Shown piece by piece: positions 19,256-32,000 of a DNA stretch of 64,000 nucleotides. A model generated the notes under the pieces. The model did not search any database. It was not told where the DNA came from and saw only the letters and a list, made by a program, of their open reading frames with translations. How positions within the stretch are numbered: the first letter of the stretch is position 1; each line of letters starts with the position of its first letter. The stretch covers positions 2,108,001 through 2,172,000 of the forward strand of contig NC_013521.1 of NCBI RefSeq assembly GCF_000024925.1, written 5' to 3'. The stretch comes from Sanguibacter keddieii DSM 10542. Lineage in GTDB: Bacteria > Actinomycetota > Actinomycetes > Actinomycetales > Cellulomonadaceae. The position numbers and the translations under genes are program-made.

Positions 19256-20380
19256 CTCAGATGATGCGATCTGCATCGCGATGCTGGTGATGTCGACGGC
19301 ATGGATCCGCGCCGGAACACGCGCTGCGATCGCGGACCTGTAGCCAGGCTCCGTCGGGAGCTCGGTGACGGACAGCCCGAGTGCCTCGGCCGCTCCCGCC
19401 TGCTCGACGAGCCGCCACTCCCACGGGCCGATCATGTCGGCGCGTGTCGGCAGCACTGCGTCGTCAGGACGCGCTGCGAGGAGGAGCTCGTGAGGTGGTG
19501 ACGCCAGACCGACGCCCACGGCCTTGAGCACGGCTTCCTTCTCGACCCAGCACGACAGACGAGCAGCAGTCCCCGAGGCCCCGCGCGTCACCGGACCGAA
19601 GCGCTCTCGCTCGTCGGGGTGCAGCACGAAGTCGTCGAAGCCGTCGAAGACCGTCGACGGGACACGCTCGATGTCCACACCCACCTCCGTCCCCTCGTCG
19701 GCGACGGCGACCAGCACCCGCTGCTCAGAGCTCGACGTGCTCACCGACAGCCCCGCGACGCGCGGGCGACCGTGCGGCAGGTGACAGGTGCTGCAGGTCC
19801 TGTCCACGACGATCTGCGGCGCCAGGCTCAACGGCACACCCAGGCGCGCGGCGACCAGCAGCCTCAGCGCGACGCGGCCTGCCAGCGTCCTGCGCGCATC
19901 GTCGGGACGCTGGCGACGTGCCGCGGCCTCCCGGTCAGCCGGGTCGACGAGCTGCTGGGCGGCCTCGACCTCGAGAGCCGTCCGACGCGCGGGGCCGCTC
20001 CGGACCAGGCCGTCGAGCGCTTGAGTGCCGTGCCCGAGCGCAGCGACGCCGCCCGATGTCGGACAGACAGCTGCTGCCGTCTGGTCAGTCGACGCCTGCT
20101 GGTCAGGAAACGCCTGGTCGCCCAGCAACGCCGAGTCGACAGTCAACGCGGGGTGGCCAGGCAACGCCCGTTCGACAGACGAAGCCCGGTGAATAGACGA
20201 CGCCTGGTCGCCAGACGAAGCCCGGTCGACAGACGACGCTAGGTCGACAGACGAAGCCCGGTCGACAGACGACGCTCGCTGCACAGATGGCACCGCACCA
20301 CCCACGAGCGCGCCCGCCGCCGACAGCCTGCCGCACGCGGCCAGGACGTCGTCGACGGACGCGTCGAGCAGGGTGATCAT
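19241..20380 (-). CDS. 4'-phosphopantetheinyl transferase (Sfp type) with repeat-containing N-terminal insert
   Basis: A 379-residue PPTase that should convert the NRPS thiolation domains from apo to holo form using CoA. Core motifs are in the C-terminal 190 residues: CSTCHLPHGRP (196-206), magnesium-binding VGVDIE (233-238) and WVEKEAVLKAVG (278-289). Typical Sfp proteins are about 220-240 residues; the excess is mainly an N-terminal low-complexity block (33-98) of six-residue repeats based on RASSVD. The ATG at 20380 overlaps the exporter permease stop (ATGA), placing it last in the NRPS operon. The stop codon comes from an octamer repeat array. Confidence 0.85.
   Translation of the reverse strand: MITLLDASVDDVLAACGRLSAAGALVGGAVPSVQRASSVDRASSVDLASSVDRASSGDQASSIHRASSVERALPGHPALTVDSALLGDQAFPDQQASTDQTAAAVCPTSGGVAALGHGTQALDGLVRSGPARRTALEVEAAQQLVDPADREAAARRQRPDDARRTLAGRVALRLLVAARLGVPLSLAPQIVVDRTCSTCHLPHGRPRVAGLSVSTSSSEQRVLVAVADEGTEVGVDIERVPSTVFDGFDDFVLHPDERERFGPVTRGASGTAARLSCWVEKEAVLKAVGVGLASPPHELLLAARPDDAVLPTRADMIGPWEWRLVEQAGAAEALGLSVTELPTEPGYRSAIAARVPARIHAVDITSIAMQIASSEGLRA
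20087..20284 (-). repeat. degenerate 18-bp coding repeat in the PPTase gene
   Basis: About eleven six-codon units (x-x-R/Q-A-S-S pattern), the first six nearly identical at the protein level and later ones increasingly degenerate. They encode residues 33-98, before the catalytic motifs. Confidence 0.85.
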
Positions 20381-21332
20381 CGCTTGCTGATGCGCCGGTA
20401 CTGGCCGACAGCGATCGGGGCGAAGACCGCGATGATCGCGATGCAGCACACGAAGGCGTAGAGCATCGCGTTCTGCGCGGCCCAGCCATCAGCGACCTCG
20501 AAGCCGGCGGGAGGCTCGTTGCCGAAGCCCTGACGGACCGCAGTCGCGACAGCAGTCACGGGGTTCCACTCGGCGATCGTCCGCAGCACGCCCGGGAGCA
20601 TGTCGGCGGACACAAAAGCACCGGAGATGAAGCACACCGGGAACAGCCACAGCAGACCGAGGCTCTGCGCGACCTCGACGCTGCGCGCGGTGAGCGCGAT
20701 GGCCGCACCGATCCACGACGTCGCGAAGGCGAACAGCACCAGCAGCCCGAAGGTGAGGAGCACCTGCCCGACACCGTTGTCGACGCGCCACCCGATGGCG
20801 AGCCCGCACAGCACGATCACGACGATCGAGATGCCGCTCGTCACCAGGTCAGACGTCGTCCTCCCGAGGATCACGCCGACCCGGGACATGGGCAGCGCAC
20901 GGAAGCGGTCGATCAGCCCGGACTGCAGGTCCTTCGCGAGGTAGACCGCGGTGAAGGACGAGTTGAACGTCAGCGTCTGCGCCAGGATGCCGCCGATGAG
21001 GAACTCACGGTACGCGTCGCCCCCCAGCGCGCCGCCGAACACGAACGCCAGGATCAGCACGAAGATGATCGGCTGCGCCACCCCCGTCACGAGCGCGCCA
21101 GGCGTCCGCCGCACGTTCACGACGTTGCGTCGCGCGACGACCCAGCCGTCACGGACCGCGGACACGAGCGGGGCGAGGACGCCCCCGCGCACCTCGGGGA
21201 TCTCGATCACCGAGGTCGGGACGGCGGTCTGCAGACCGGTGCCCTGGGAAGGCGCACCACCACCGGAGGAGCTCGTCGCGGTCGCGCTCGTCCCGGTCGC
21301 GCTCGCGCTCGTCTCGTCGCTCTGGAGCGTGC

Positions 21333-21336
<4 letters not shown>
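20377..21336 (-). CDS. ABC-2 type exporter permease (DrrB-like)
   Basis: A 319-residue membrane protein with a 45-residue Ser/Thr/Gly-rich cytoplasmic N terminus and six hydrophobic segments. The middle shows the DrrB-type features: ARRNVVNVRRTPGALVTGV before helix 1, the cytoplasmic loop DLQSGLIDRFRALPMSR, and SLGLLWLFPVCFISGAFV. It pairs with the adjacent ATPase to form an exporter, plausibly for the NRPS product. Start ATG overlaps the ATPase stop (ATGA), and its stop overlaps the PPTase start. Confidence 0.88.
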
Positions 21337-22498
<1,162 letters not shown>

Positions 22499-22502
<4 letters not shown>

Positions 22503-22708
22503 GACGCGATGCGCTCCTGGTCGTGCACGGGAGTGATGTCCTGCCAGTGCTCGGTCACGTACCCGAGGGCCTGGTCCTTCGCGGCAGGACCGAACACGGC
22601 CACCCAACCCTGGGGGACGTCGGCGAACTCGGGCCACAGGGAGTGCTGGTTGACGCCGTTCACGAGGACCCTGAACTGCGCCTCGTCGTTGTCGAAGGGG
22701 TTCGTCAT
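22499..22708 (-). CDS. mbtH: MbtH-family NRPS accessory protein
   Basis: A 69-residue MbtH-like protein, which binds and activates adenylation domains of the cognate NRPS. The signature residues are present: [22 protein letters not shown] and the two conserved tryptophans, with CDS length exactly that of the family. A good AGAGGAAAG ribosome site precedes the ATG at 22708. It follows the NRPS gene by 356 bp that include a hairpin, so it may have its own promoter, and is coupled to the exporter ATPase by GTGA. Confidence 0.95.
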
Positions 22709-22808
22709 CGTCTTTCCTCTTCTCGTCGTCTGTCGGCTGTTGTCGGGGAGCTGTCGTCGGGGGTGGTTCGACGCCCCCACCGGCGCGGATGGGTCTAGAT
22801 CACGAAGA

Positions 22809-22825
22809 GGTCACGCGGTGTGACC
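22809..22825. promoter_or_regulatory. inverted repeat upstream of mbtH
   Basis: GGTCAC-GCGGT-GTGACC is a perfect 6-bp inverted repeat about 100 bp before the mbtH start, in the 356-bp gap that otherwise holds only the hairpin at 22969-23013. Possible operator for an internal promoter; no convincing -35/-10 pair or iron box was found. Confidence 0.3.
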
Positions 22826-22968
22826 GGGGGCACAGTCGCCACATCGCACACCTGCCCAGGCCCCGATCGTCGAGAGAGCGACGACGCGTGAGGATCCACG
22901 CACGGTCGCCCCGACAGGTCGGAGGGCAGACGCCGGGCCTGTGTCGCACCCAGACGTGAAGGCAGCAC

Positions 22969-23013
22969 GACGGCCGCCGCACGGCGAAGATCTCGCCACG
23001 TGCGACGGCCGTC
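22969..23013 (-). terminator. hairpin between the NRPS and mbtH
   Basis: GACGGCCGCCGCAC and GTGCGACGGCCGTC pair in a long stem with an inner GGCGA/TCGCC helix. It starts about 50 bp after the NRPS stop. It has no U-tract; it may terminate or partly attenuate transcription into mbtH and the export genes, or stabilise the NRPS mRNA 3' end. Confidence 0.6.
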
Positions 23014-23064
23014 TGAGGCTGTCTCGGGTGCTAGACCCGCTGACCTCCCGGGAACCAGAAGTCC

Positions 23065-26000
23065 CTACTCCTGCTCCACGCCCCGCAGCAGCTCGTCGAG
23101 GACCGGGGCGACGTCGTCCATCGCCTCGTCGCTGAGCATGTCGGAGTGGCGCACGGCGACGGTGCTGGACGTCACCGAGCCACGGACGTGCTTCTCCCAC
23201 GCGGACGGCTCCGGCCGACCGGCCGGGACCTCCTCCGTGGCCTCGAAGACGTGCAGGTCCCCCTCGAGCTCGGGCACCGGCGTCGTGTCGAACAGCTCGC
23301 CCATCCGCACGAAGCGGCGGACGCTGCGCTCGATCGACTCGACGGGGACGTCGCCGAGCGGGTTGCCCGCCTCACCGAGCATCGCCAGCACCGTCCGGAC
23401 GTCGAGCTCGACGTCGTCGGGTGCCGTGATGCCGTTGGCGTCGAGGAAGCCGCGCCACATGGCGTCGCCACCGGCGACCCCCTCGAGCGCCGACTCCTCG
23501 GTCGGGTAGGCGTCGAGGAGCGCGACGAGCGCCACCTCGTCGCCCTGCGCCTGCAGGCGTGCCGCCAGGTGCTGCGCCAGACGACCGCCGAACGACCAGC
23601 CGAGCAGGTGGTACGGCCCCTCGGGCTGGACGGTGCGCATCGCGGCCACGTACTCGTCGAGCAGGTCGTCGAGCGTCTCCGCCGTCGCAGTCTCCGGCTC
23701 GTCGGGCGCGATGCCCGGCATCTGCAGCCCGAGCACCGGGCGCCGCGTGGACAGACGACCGAGCAGCACCGAGTACTTCCAGCTGACACCGCTGGCCGGG
23801 TGCACCGCGAACAGCGGAGCGCCCGTGCCCTCGGGGCGCAGCGGGAGGATCGTCCGCAGGCTGTCCGCCACGTCCGCGGTCCCCGACCCCGCGAGGGCCG
23901 CGAGCCCCGCGACCGTCGGGGCCTGGAACAGCGCCTGCACCGGCAGCGAGCTGCCGAGCGCCGTGTTCACCGCGGTGATCGCCGGCTGCGCAACGAAGGA
24001 GTGACCACCGAGCTCGAAGAACGAGTCGTCAGCACCCACGTCCGAGACCCCGAGGACCTTCGCGAAGGCCGCGGCGACGGCGCTCTCCGCACCAGGTGCC
24101 GGGGCACGGCCGCCAGCACCCACGGTCTCGAGCTCGGGCAGGGCCCGGACGTCGACCTTGCCGTTGGGGGTCAGCGGGATCTCGTCGACCACGCGGACCG
24201 CCGCCGGGACCATGTAGTCCGGCACCCGCGAGCGGAGGTCCGCCATGAGGTCGGCGGTGAGGTGGTCTGCACCGTGCTCGACGGTGTGATCCGGCGCCTC
24301 TCCTGCGGGCTCCGCCGACGGCCGTCCTGCGGTGTGCTCCAACCCGCCTCCTGCAGTCTGCGCCGCGAGCACGACCCACGCGCCGAGGCTGACGCCACGG
24401 GCGGTCTCGACCGGGCGGACGACGGCCTGCGAGACGCCGTCGGCGGCGCGCAAGAGCGCCTCGACCTCGCCGGGCTCGACGCGGTGGCCGCGGATCTTCA
24501 CCTGGCCGTCGCTGCGTCCGAGCGTCACGACGCTCGGACGGCGCCCGTCGACGGAGTCACGGACCACCACGAGGTCACCCGTGCGGTACATGCGGCTGCC
24601 GTCGGCGGCGAAGGGGTCGGCGACGAACCGCTCGGCCGTCGCTCCCCCGCGCCCGGCATACCCGTGGGCCAGCTGGCTGCCGGCGAGCCACAGCTCGCCG
24701 ACGCTGCCCGGCAGGGCCGGGCGCAGACGGGAGTCGAGCACGTAGCCGATGGTGTGCGGCGTCGTCGCGCCCAGCTCGGGGCTCGGGGCCTCGGACACGC
24801 GGGCGACGAGCGAGTCGACACCCACCTCCGTCGGTCCGTAGAGGTTCCACGCCTCGACCGCGGGCCGCTCGCGCAGCCAGTCCCACAGCCCGGCGTCGAG
24901 CGCCTCGCCACCGAGCAGCATCGTGAACGGAGCCTCGGGCGAGCGGGCGTTGAGCAGCGTGGTGAGCGAGGTCTGCCCGGCGAGCGCCGCGACATAGCTC
25001 GGCGTCGTCTCCCAGGCGGAGATCTCCCGCTGCTCGAACAGCTCGACGAGAGCCTCCGGGTCGCGACGGACCTCGTCGCCCACGACGTGCAGCTCGTGAC
25101 CGGCGACCAGCCACAGGACGGGGTCCATCGCGGCGTCGAAACCAACACCGGTGGTGTGCGCCATCACGGCACGACGCACCGCAGGGTCGGGCATGAGCGT
25201 CGCACGGTGCGAGACCAGGAGGCTGGCCAGCGCGGCGTGCGGCACCTGGACGGCCTTCGGCTCGCCCGTCGTGCCCGAGGTGAAGATCAGGTAGGCGGGG
25301 TCGTCGAGGGACGGGTTGGTGGTGCTAGCAGCAGGAGCAGGAACGACATCGGAGCTGTCAGACGACCCCGCCCGCGTGAGCAGGTCGGCGAGGGCGACGA
25401 CCTGGGAACGGTCGAGACCTGCCTCCTCGGCGGCACGGTGGGTGAGATCGGTGCTGTGGGTGAGGTCGGAGACGTGCCCCTCGCTCTGCCCTTGGTGCGT
25501 ACCCTGCGGCTCGTGCTCGCTCTGCCCTTCAGGCTCGCCCTGCGCCTCTGGCACGTGGACGACGAGGCGCGGGGCTGCGCTGCGGAGCATGCTGGCGACG
25601 CGCTCGGCGGGGAGCTCGTCGTCGACCGGGGCAACCACGCCACCTGCACGCCAGACGGCGAGCAGTGCGGCGATGGTGTCGGTCGAGCGGGGCAGACGGA
25701 GGGCCACCACGTCACCAGCGCCGACCCCGTGCGCGGTCAGCCCGGCGGCGAGGGCCGAGACCCGGGCGTCAAGGTCGATGAAGTCGAGCGACTCCGCCGC
25801 GTACGCCTCCCCGGGCCCGACGAGCGCGACCTGCTCGCCGAAGCGGCGGACCGACTCGGCGAAGACGTCGAGGACCGGACGGGGCTCGCACACCGACGGC
25901 CACGCGTCGAGCGGGGCGAGCGTGCTCTGCGACAGGACGGTGTCGACGAGCGGCTCGTCGGGCGCGTCCGCCGCCTCGCGGAGGAAGTCGACCCACCGGT

Positions 26001-29000
26001 CGACCAGCCCACGGGCCGCGTGCACGCTGAACATCGCCGCGTTGTACTCGAGCACGCCGTCGACGGTGCCGGAGGTGTCAGAGCCGGAGGTCGGGCTCTC
26101 GCCACGTGTTCCGGCAGCGCCGGCTCCGTCTGCACCTCGGGTACCAGCACCAGCACCTGCGCCACGGGGGCGCAGGGTGAAGGACAGGTCGACCTTCGCG
26201 CTGCCGGTCGTGCCCGGGGCCACCGGGCGTGCCTTGACGCCCTCGAGGTCGAGGCTGATCCCGGTGGGCTCCTCGACGGACAGCATGGTCTGGAACACCG
26301 GGTGGCGACCCAGACGACGCTCGGGGGCGAGAGCCTCGACGATGCGCTCGAAGGGCACGGACTCCCCCTCGAGCGCCTGGAGGGTCGCCGAGCGGGCGCG
26401 CTCGATCGCGTCGGCGAGGCTCGGGGCCCCGTCGGTCAGGTCGATGCGCAGCGGGAGGGTGTTGACGAAGAACCCGACCAGGTCGGCCACGTCAGCGTCG
26501 GTCCGGCCCGCCGAGGGTGACCCGATGACGACGTCGTCGCCCGCACCGATGCGGTGCAGGTACCCGGCGAGACCGCCGAGCCACCCGTGGAACCCGCTCG
26601 CCGACTGGCGCGCAGCAGCAGCGGAGACACGACGTGCGACGTCAGCCGGGATCTCGAACTCCAGCAGCCCGGCGGGCTGCGCGGCAGTCTCGGGACGGCG
26701 GCCGTCGGCCGGCAGGTCGAGCTCGGCCGGCGCACCCGCCAGGCCCTCGACCCACGCGTCCAGCAGGTGCTGGGAGGTGGCGTCAGAGTCAGCACCGACG
26801 TGCTCGCGGCGGGCGACGTCGGCGTACTGGACCTCGAGCGGGCGCTGCAGCTTGGCAGAGCCGCTGCGGCGCGCGGTGTACGACGCCGAGAGGTCACGGA
26901 CCAGCGGGGCGAGCGACGCACCGTCGGTCGCGACGTGGTGGATCACCAGGTCCAGACGCCACCGGTGGTCACCGGTCGCGACGAGCGCGGCGCGCACTGG
27001 CTGGTCGACCGTGAGGTCGAAGCCCACGCTCGTGTCGACCGGCTCGTCACCCATCAGCCCGGTGGGCGAGGGGTGCACGCGCTGGACCGGACGGCCGTCG
27101 ACCTCGGGGTACGTGGTGCGCAGCACCTCGTGGCGGTCGACCAGGTCGTCGACGGCACCGGACAGCGCCGCGACGTCGAGGTCGCCCGACAGCTCGACCT
27201 GCAGCACCACGGAGTACTCCGCCGAGCTCGGGTCCAGCCGGTTGAGGAACCACAGGCGCGCCTGGCCCGACGTGAGCGGCAGCTCCTCGCCGTCCTGGCG
27301 CGGGTTCGCCGCGACCCAGGCACGCAGGCCAGGGGCAGGGTCTGAAGCAGCAACGCTCGTACCGGCAGCACCGGCCCCAGCGGCGTCTGCGCCAGCACCA
27401 GCACCCGACGACCCACGGCCGAGCAGCGCGAGGAGCGCGGCCGGCGTCGGGGCGTCGAAGACGGCGCGCAGCGGGAGGGTCGCGCCGAGCTCGTCGCGGA
27501 CACGGCCGGCGAGGGCCACCGCGAGCAGGGAGTGACCGCCGAGGGCGAAGAAGTCGTCGTCGAGACCGACGTCGCGCACACCGAGGACGTCGCCGACGAT
27601 CGCGCAGAGCGCACGCTCGTCGTCGGTCTCAGGAGCCCGGGACGGCCCGCGGTCGCCCGGCTCGGGCAGCGCGGCGACGTCCACCTTGCCGTTCGGGGTC
27701 AGCGGCACCGCGTCGATCGGGGTGATCGACGTCGGGACCATGTAGTCCGGCAGCTCGGCCGCCGCGAAGGCACGGACGGCAGAGGTGTCGAGCGCCGAGG
27801 GGGCGAGCGCAGTGCCCGTGGTACCAGCAGCGCTGCCCACCACCCACGCGACGAGGCGCGCGGTGTCGGGGCCGCCGGGAGTCACCACGCGGGCGACCGC
27901 GGTGCGGACGCCGTCGGCGCGCTCGAGGGTGCGCTCGACGTCCTCGACCTCGATGCGGTAGCCGCGGAGCTTGACCTGGTCGTCGTCGCGGCGGACGAAC
28001 TCGAGCTCGCCCGACAGGCGCCGGCGCACCACGTCACCCGTGCGGTACATGCGGGTGCCGTCGCCGCTGGGGTCGGCCACGAAGCGCGACGCGGTCTCGG
28101 CCGAGCGGCCGAGGTACCCGTGCGCCTCAGAAGGACCAGAGAGGTACAGCTCTCCCTCGACACCCGGCGGGACCGGGCGCAGCGTCGAGTCGAGGACGCG
28201 CGCCGTGACGTTCGCGATCGGCGCGCCGATGGTCACCCGGCCGGCCTCGACCGGGGCGAGCACCGAGTCCACCGTGAACTCGCTCGGGCCGTAGAGGTTC
28301 CAGCCGTCGACACCGGGAGCCGCCGCCAGGCGGTCCCACAGCGCGGTCGGCACGGCCTCGCCGCCGACGGCGACGAGCAGCGGGACCTCGCGGTCCGCCG
28401 CACCGTCGAGCAGACCGACGGTCACGAGCTGCTGGGCGTACGACGGCGTCGTCTCGAGGACGTCGATGCCGTGCTCGACGACCGCCCGCACGACAGCCTC
28501 GGCGTCCGTGCGCGTCGCGTCGTCAGCCATGTGCAGCGTCGTCCCGGAGACCAGCCACAGGATCGGGTCCCAGGCCGCGTCGAAGCCCAGGCCCGACAGG
28601 TGCAGCATGCGCGGGAGGCGCGGGGTGCTGGTAGCGCTGGTCGTCTCGCTGGCGCTACTCAGACCCGCGAGGCGCTCGCGGAGCGGGCCGACGAGGGTGT
28701 CCTCGTGCTGGGCCAGGACGTTCGCGAGGGCGGAGTGGGGCACCTGGACACCCTTGGGCGTGCCGGTGGTCCCGGAGGTGTAGACGAGGTACGCGACGTC
28801 CCGGGGGGCCGGAGCCGCAGGGAGCGAGACGGTTGCCGTGCCGTCGCTGGGCGAGCCGGCGTCGACGACGTCCTGGGCGGTGCGGACGACGAGCTGGTCT
28901 TCGTCTTCGACGTCGCCGTCCTCGCCGAGCAGACCGACGAGCGTGCTCGCGCGGTCGGCGTCGTCGGTGACGAGCACCCGGGAGTCGCTGTCCGTGAGGA

Positions 29001-32000
29001 TCTGCACGACGCGGGCGTCGGGGTAGGCCACGTCGACCGGGACCGCGACGGCCCCGGCGCGCAGGGCGGCGAGGACGAGGACCACGGCGTCGGAGGTGCG
29101 CGGGAGCGCCACGGCGACGCGGTCGCCGCGGGTCACGCCGAGGGACAGCAGGCCGCGGGCGGCGGCGTCGACACGGACGTCGAGGGACGCGAAGTCCAGG
29201 CTGCCGTGCGTGTCGACGAGGGCCGGCTCGGTGCCGTGCGCCGCGACCGTCTCGGCGAGGCGGTCGAGGACCGTCCCACCGGCAGCGAGCTCACGCCCGG
29301 TGCTCTGCTCGGCGAGGCGCTCGGCGGTCTCCGCGTCGACCGACGGGAGGTCGGAGAGGCGGCTGTCGGTCGAGTCGACGATCGCGGTGAGCACCCGGTC
29401 GAGGGCGTCGCGCAGGCGCTCGGCGGTCGCGCGGTCGAACAGCGCGCGGTCGTAGCCGAGGGCCCCGACGAGCGGGCCGTCGTCACCGGTGGGGGTCTGG
29501 AAGTCGACGAGCAGGTCGGCCTTGACGCCGGCGCTCGTCACCTGCCCGGGGACGGTGACCGCCAGGCCGTCGAGGTCGAGCTCGGCCGGCTCGTTGCTCT
29601 GCAGGGTGAGCAGCACCTGGAACAGCGGGTGCCGGTCGGCGACGCGCGGCGGGCGCAGGGCGTCGACGAGCGAGTCGAAGGGCACGTCCTGGTGGGCGTA
29701 GGCCTCGGTGTTTCCGGCCCGCACGCGGCCGAGGACCTCGGCCAGGGTCGGGTCCTGCGCCAGGGAGGTCCGCAGCACGACGGTCGTCACGAAGAACCCG
29801 ACGAGCTCGTCGAGCTGCGGGTCGGCGCGTCCGGCCACGGGGGTGCCGAGGACCACGTCCTCGCCCGCGCCCTGCTGCTCGAGCGCCACGGCGAGCGCCG
29901 TGTGCAGCACGATGAACACGCTGGTGCGGTGCTCGGCGGCAAGAGCGCGGACCGCTGCGTGCCGCTGCGGGTCGAGCTCGAGGGCGACCTCGCCGACACC
30001 GTTCTGCTCGGGGTCGCTCGGGTCTGCGGCGCCGCGAGAGCGGTCGCGCGGCAGACTGATCTCGTCCGGCGCACCGGCGAGGGCGCGGTTCCAGTAGGTG
30101 AGCTGCTCGGCCAGGACGCTCGACTCGTCGTCCGGGTCGCCGAGGTGCTCGCGCTGCCAGAGCGTGAAGTCGGCATAGGTGACCGGAAGGTCCGACTGCT
30201 CAGGGGCGTGCCCGGCGGCGCGCGCCGCGTACGCGACGGAGAGGTCGCGGGCGAAGGGCGCCAGCGACCAGCCGTCGGAGGCGATGTGGTGCATGGTCGC
30301 GACGAGCACGTGGGTGTCCGGCGCGGTCCGCAGCAGCACCGCGCGCAGCGGGGTCTGCTCGGTGACGTCGAAGGGGCGCAGCGCCTCCTGCTCGATCACG
30401 GCGTCCACCTGCGAGGCGGGCACGTCGACCGAGGTGAAGGGGACGGTGCTGTCGTCGCCGTCGAGGACTACCTGGACGGGCTCGCCGTCCATGTAGGGGA
30501 ACACGGTGCGCAGCGGCTCGTGCCGGGCGACCACGTCACCGAAGGCGGCGCGGAGCGCGGCCACGTCGAGGCGACCGGCGAGGTTCAGCACGACCGGGAT
30601 GTTGTATGCGGCCGACGCCGGCTCGAGGCGGTTGAGGAACCACAGGCGGCGCTGCGCCAGCGAGACCGGCAGGCGGTCCGGGCGGGCGGCAGGTGCCAGG
30701 CGGGCGGCGCGTCGGGGCGCGGTGCCGTCGGCGGCGAGCTCCTCGTCGTCGCCCGACGCGGTGAGGCCGGCGAGCTGTGCGACGGTGGGCTTCTCGAAGA
30801 CGTCGCGGACGGTCACCGTGACGTCGAGCGCCTGGGTGAGGGCCGAGGCGAGACGGGTCGCGAGCAGCGAGTGACCGCCGGCGGCGAAGAAGTCCTCCTC
30901 GATGCCGACCGACTCGACGCCGAGCACCTCGGCGAAGGCCGTGGCGACGGTCCGCTGCACGGCGGTGCGGGGCTGCTGGGCGGAGTCGTCGGCGCTGCGC
31001 CCGGGGGTGGGCAGGGCCCGGCGGTCGAGCTTGCCGTTGGGGGTCAGCGGCAGGTCCGCCAGTGTCATGACGGCGCTGGGCACCATGTAGTCGGGCAGGT
31101 CGGCGCGCAACGCGTCGCGGACCCGGGTGCCCAGGCGCTCGTCGGCTCCACCGTCGGCCGCGCCGTCGCCCTCGCCGGTGACGTACCCGACGAGGCGGGC
31201 CGCGGGGCCCTCGCCCTGGACGATCGCCGCGGCGCCGACGACGCCGTCCTGGCGGCGCATGGCCGCCTCGATCTCGGTGAGCTCGACGCGGTACCCGCGG
31301 ATCTTGACCTGGTCGTCGATACGACCGAGGAACCGCAGCGAGCCGTCGTGGCGGCGGCGCACCACGTCGCCCGTGCGGTACATGCGGGAGCCGTCGCTCG
31401 CGAAGGGGTCGGCGACGAAGCGCTCGGCGCTCAGGCCGGGCTGGCCCACGTACCCGCGGGCCACGTTGACCCCGGCGAGGTACAGCTCGCCGACGGCGCG
31501 GTCCGGGACGGGGCTCAGGCTCGCGTCGAGGATGTAGTGGCGGCTGTTGCGCACGGACGTCCCGATGTGGGGGTCACCGGCGGTGATGGTCGCCACGAGG
31601 CTGTCGACGGTGACCTCGGTGGGGCCGTAGAAGTTCACGGCGTGCACGTCGTCGAGGGCGCCGAGGGCGTCCCACAGCGAGGGGCCGACCTCCTCGCCGC
31701 CGAGGGCGACGACGGTCGGGTGCGGGTCGCGGTCGAACAGGCCGGCCGCGAGCAGGGCCTCGGCGAAGGACGGCGTGGTCTCGATCGAGTCGATGCCGGC
31801 GTCGGAGAGGTGGTCGGCGAGGCGCTGGGGGTCACGGCGCACGTCGTCGTCGATCATGTGGAGCTCGTGGCCGGCGAACAGCCACAGCAGGGGGTCCCAC
31901 GCGGCGTCGAAGGACAGGCCGGCGGTGTGCGCGACGCGCACCGGGCGCCCGAGGCGCTCTGCCGCGGGGTCGAACAGCTCGGTCCGGTGGTGCTGGAAGA

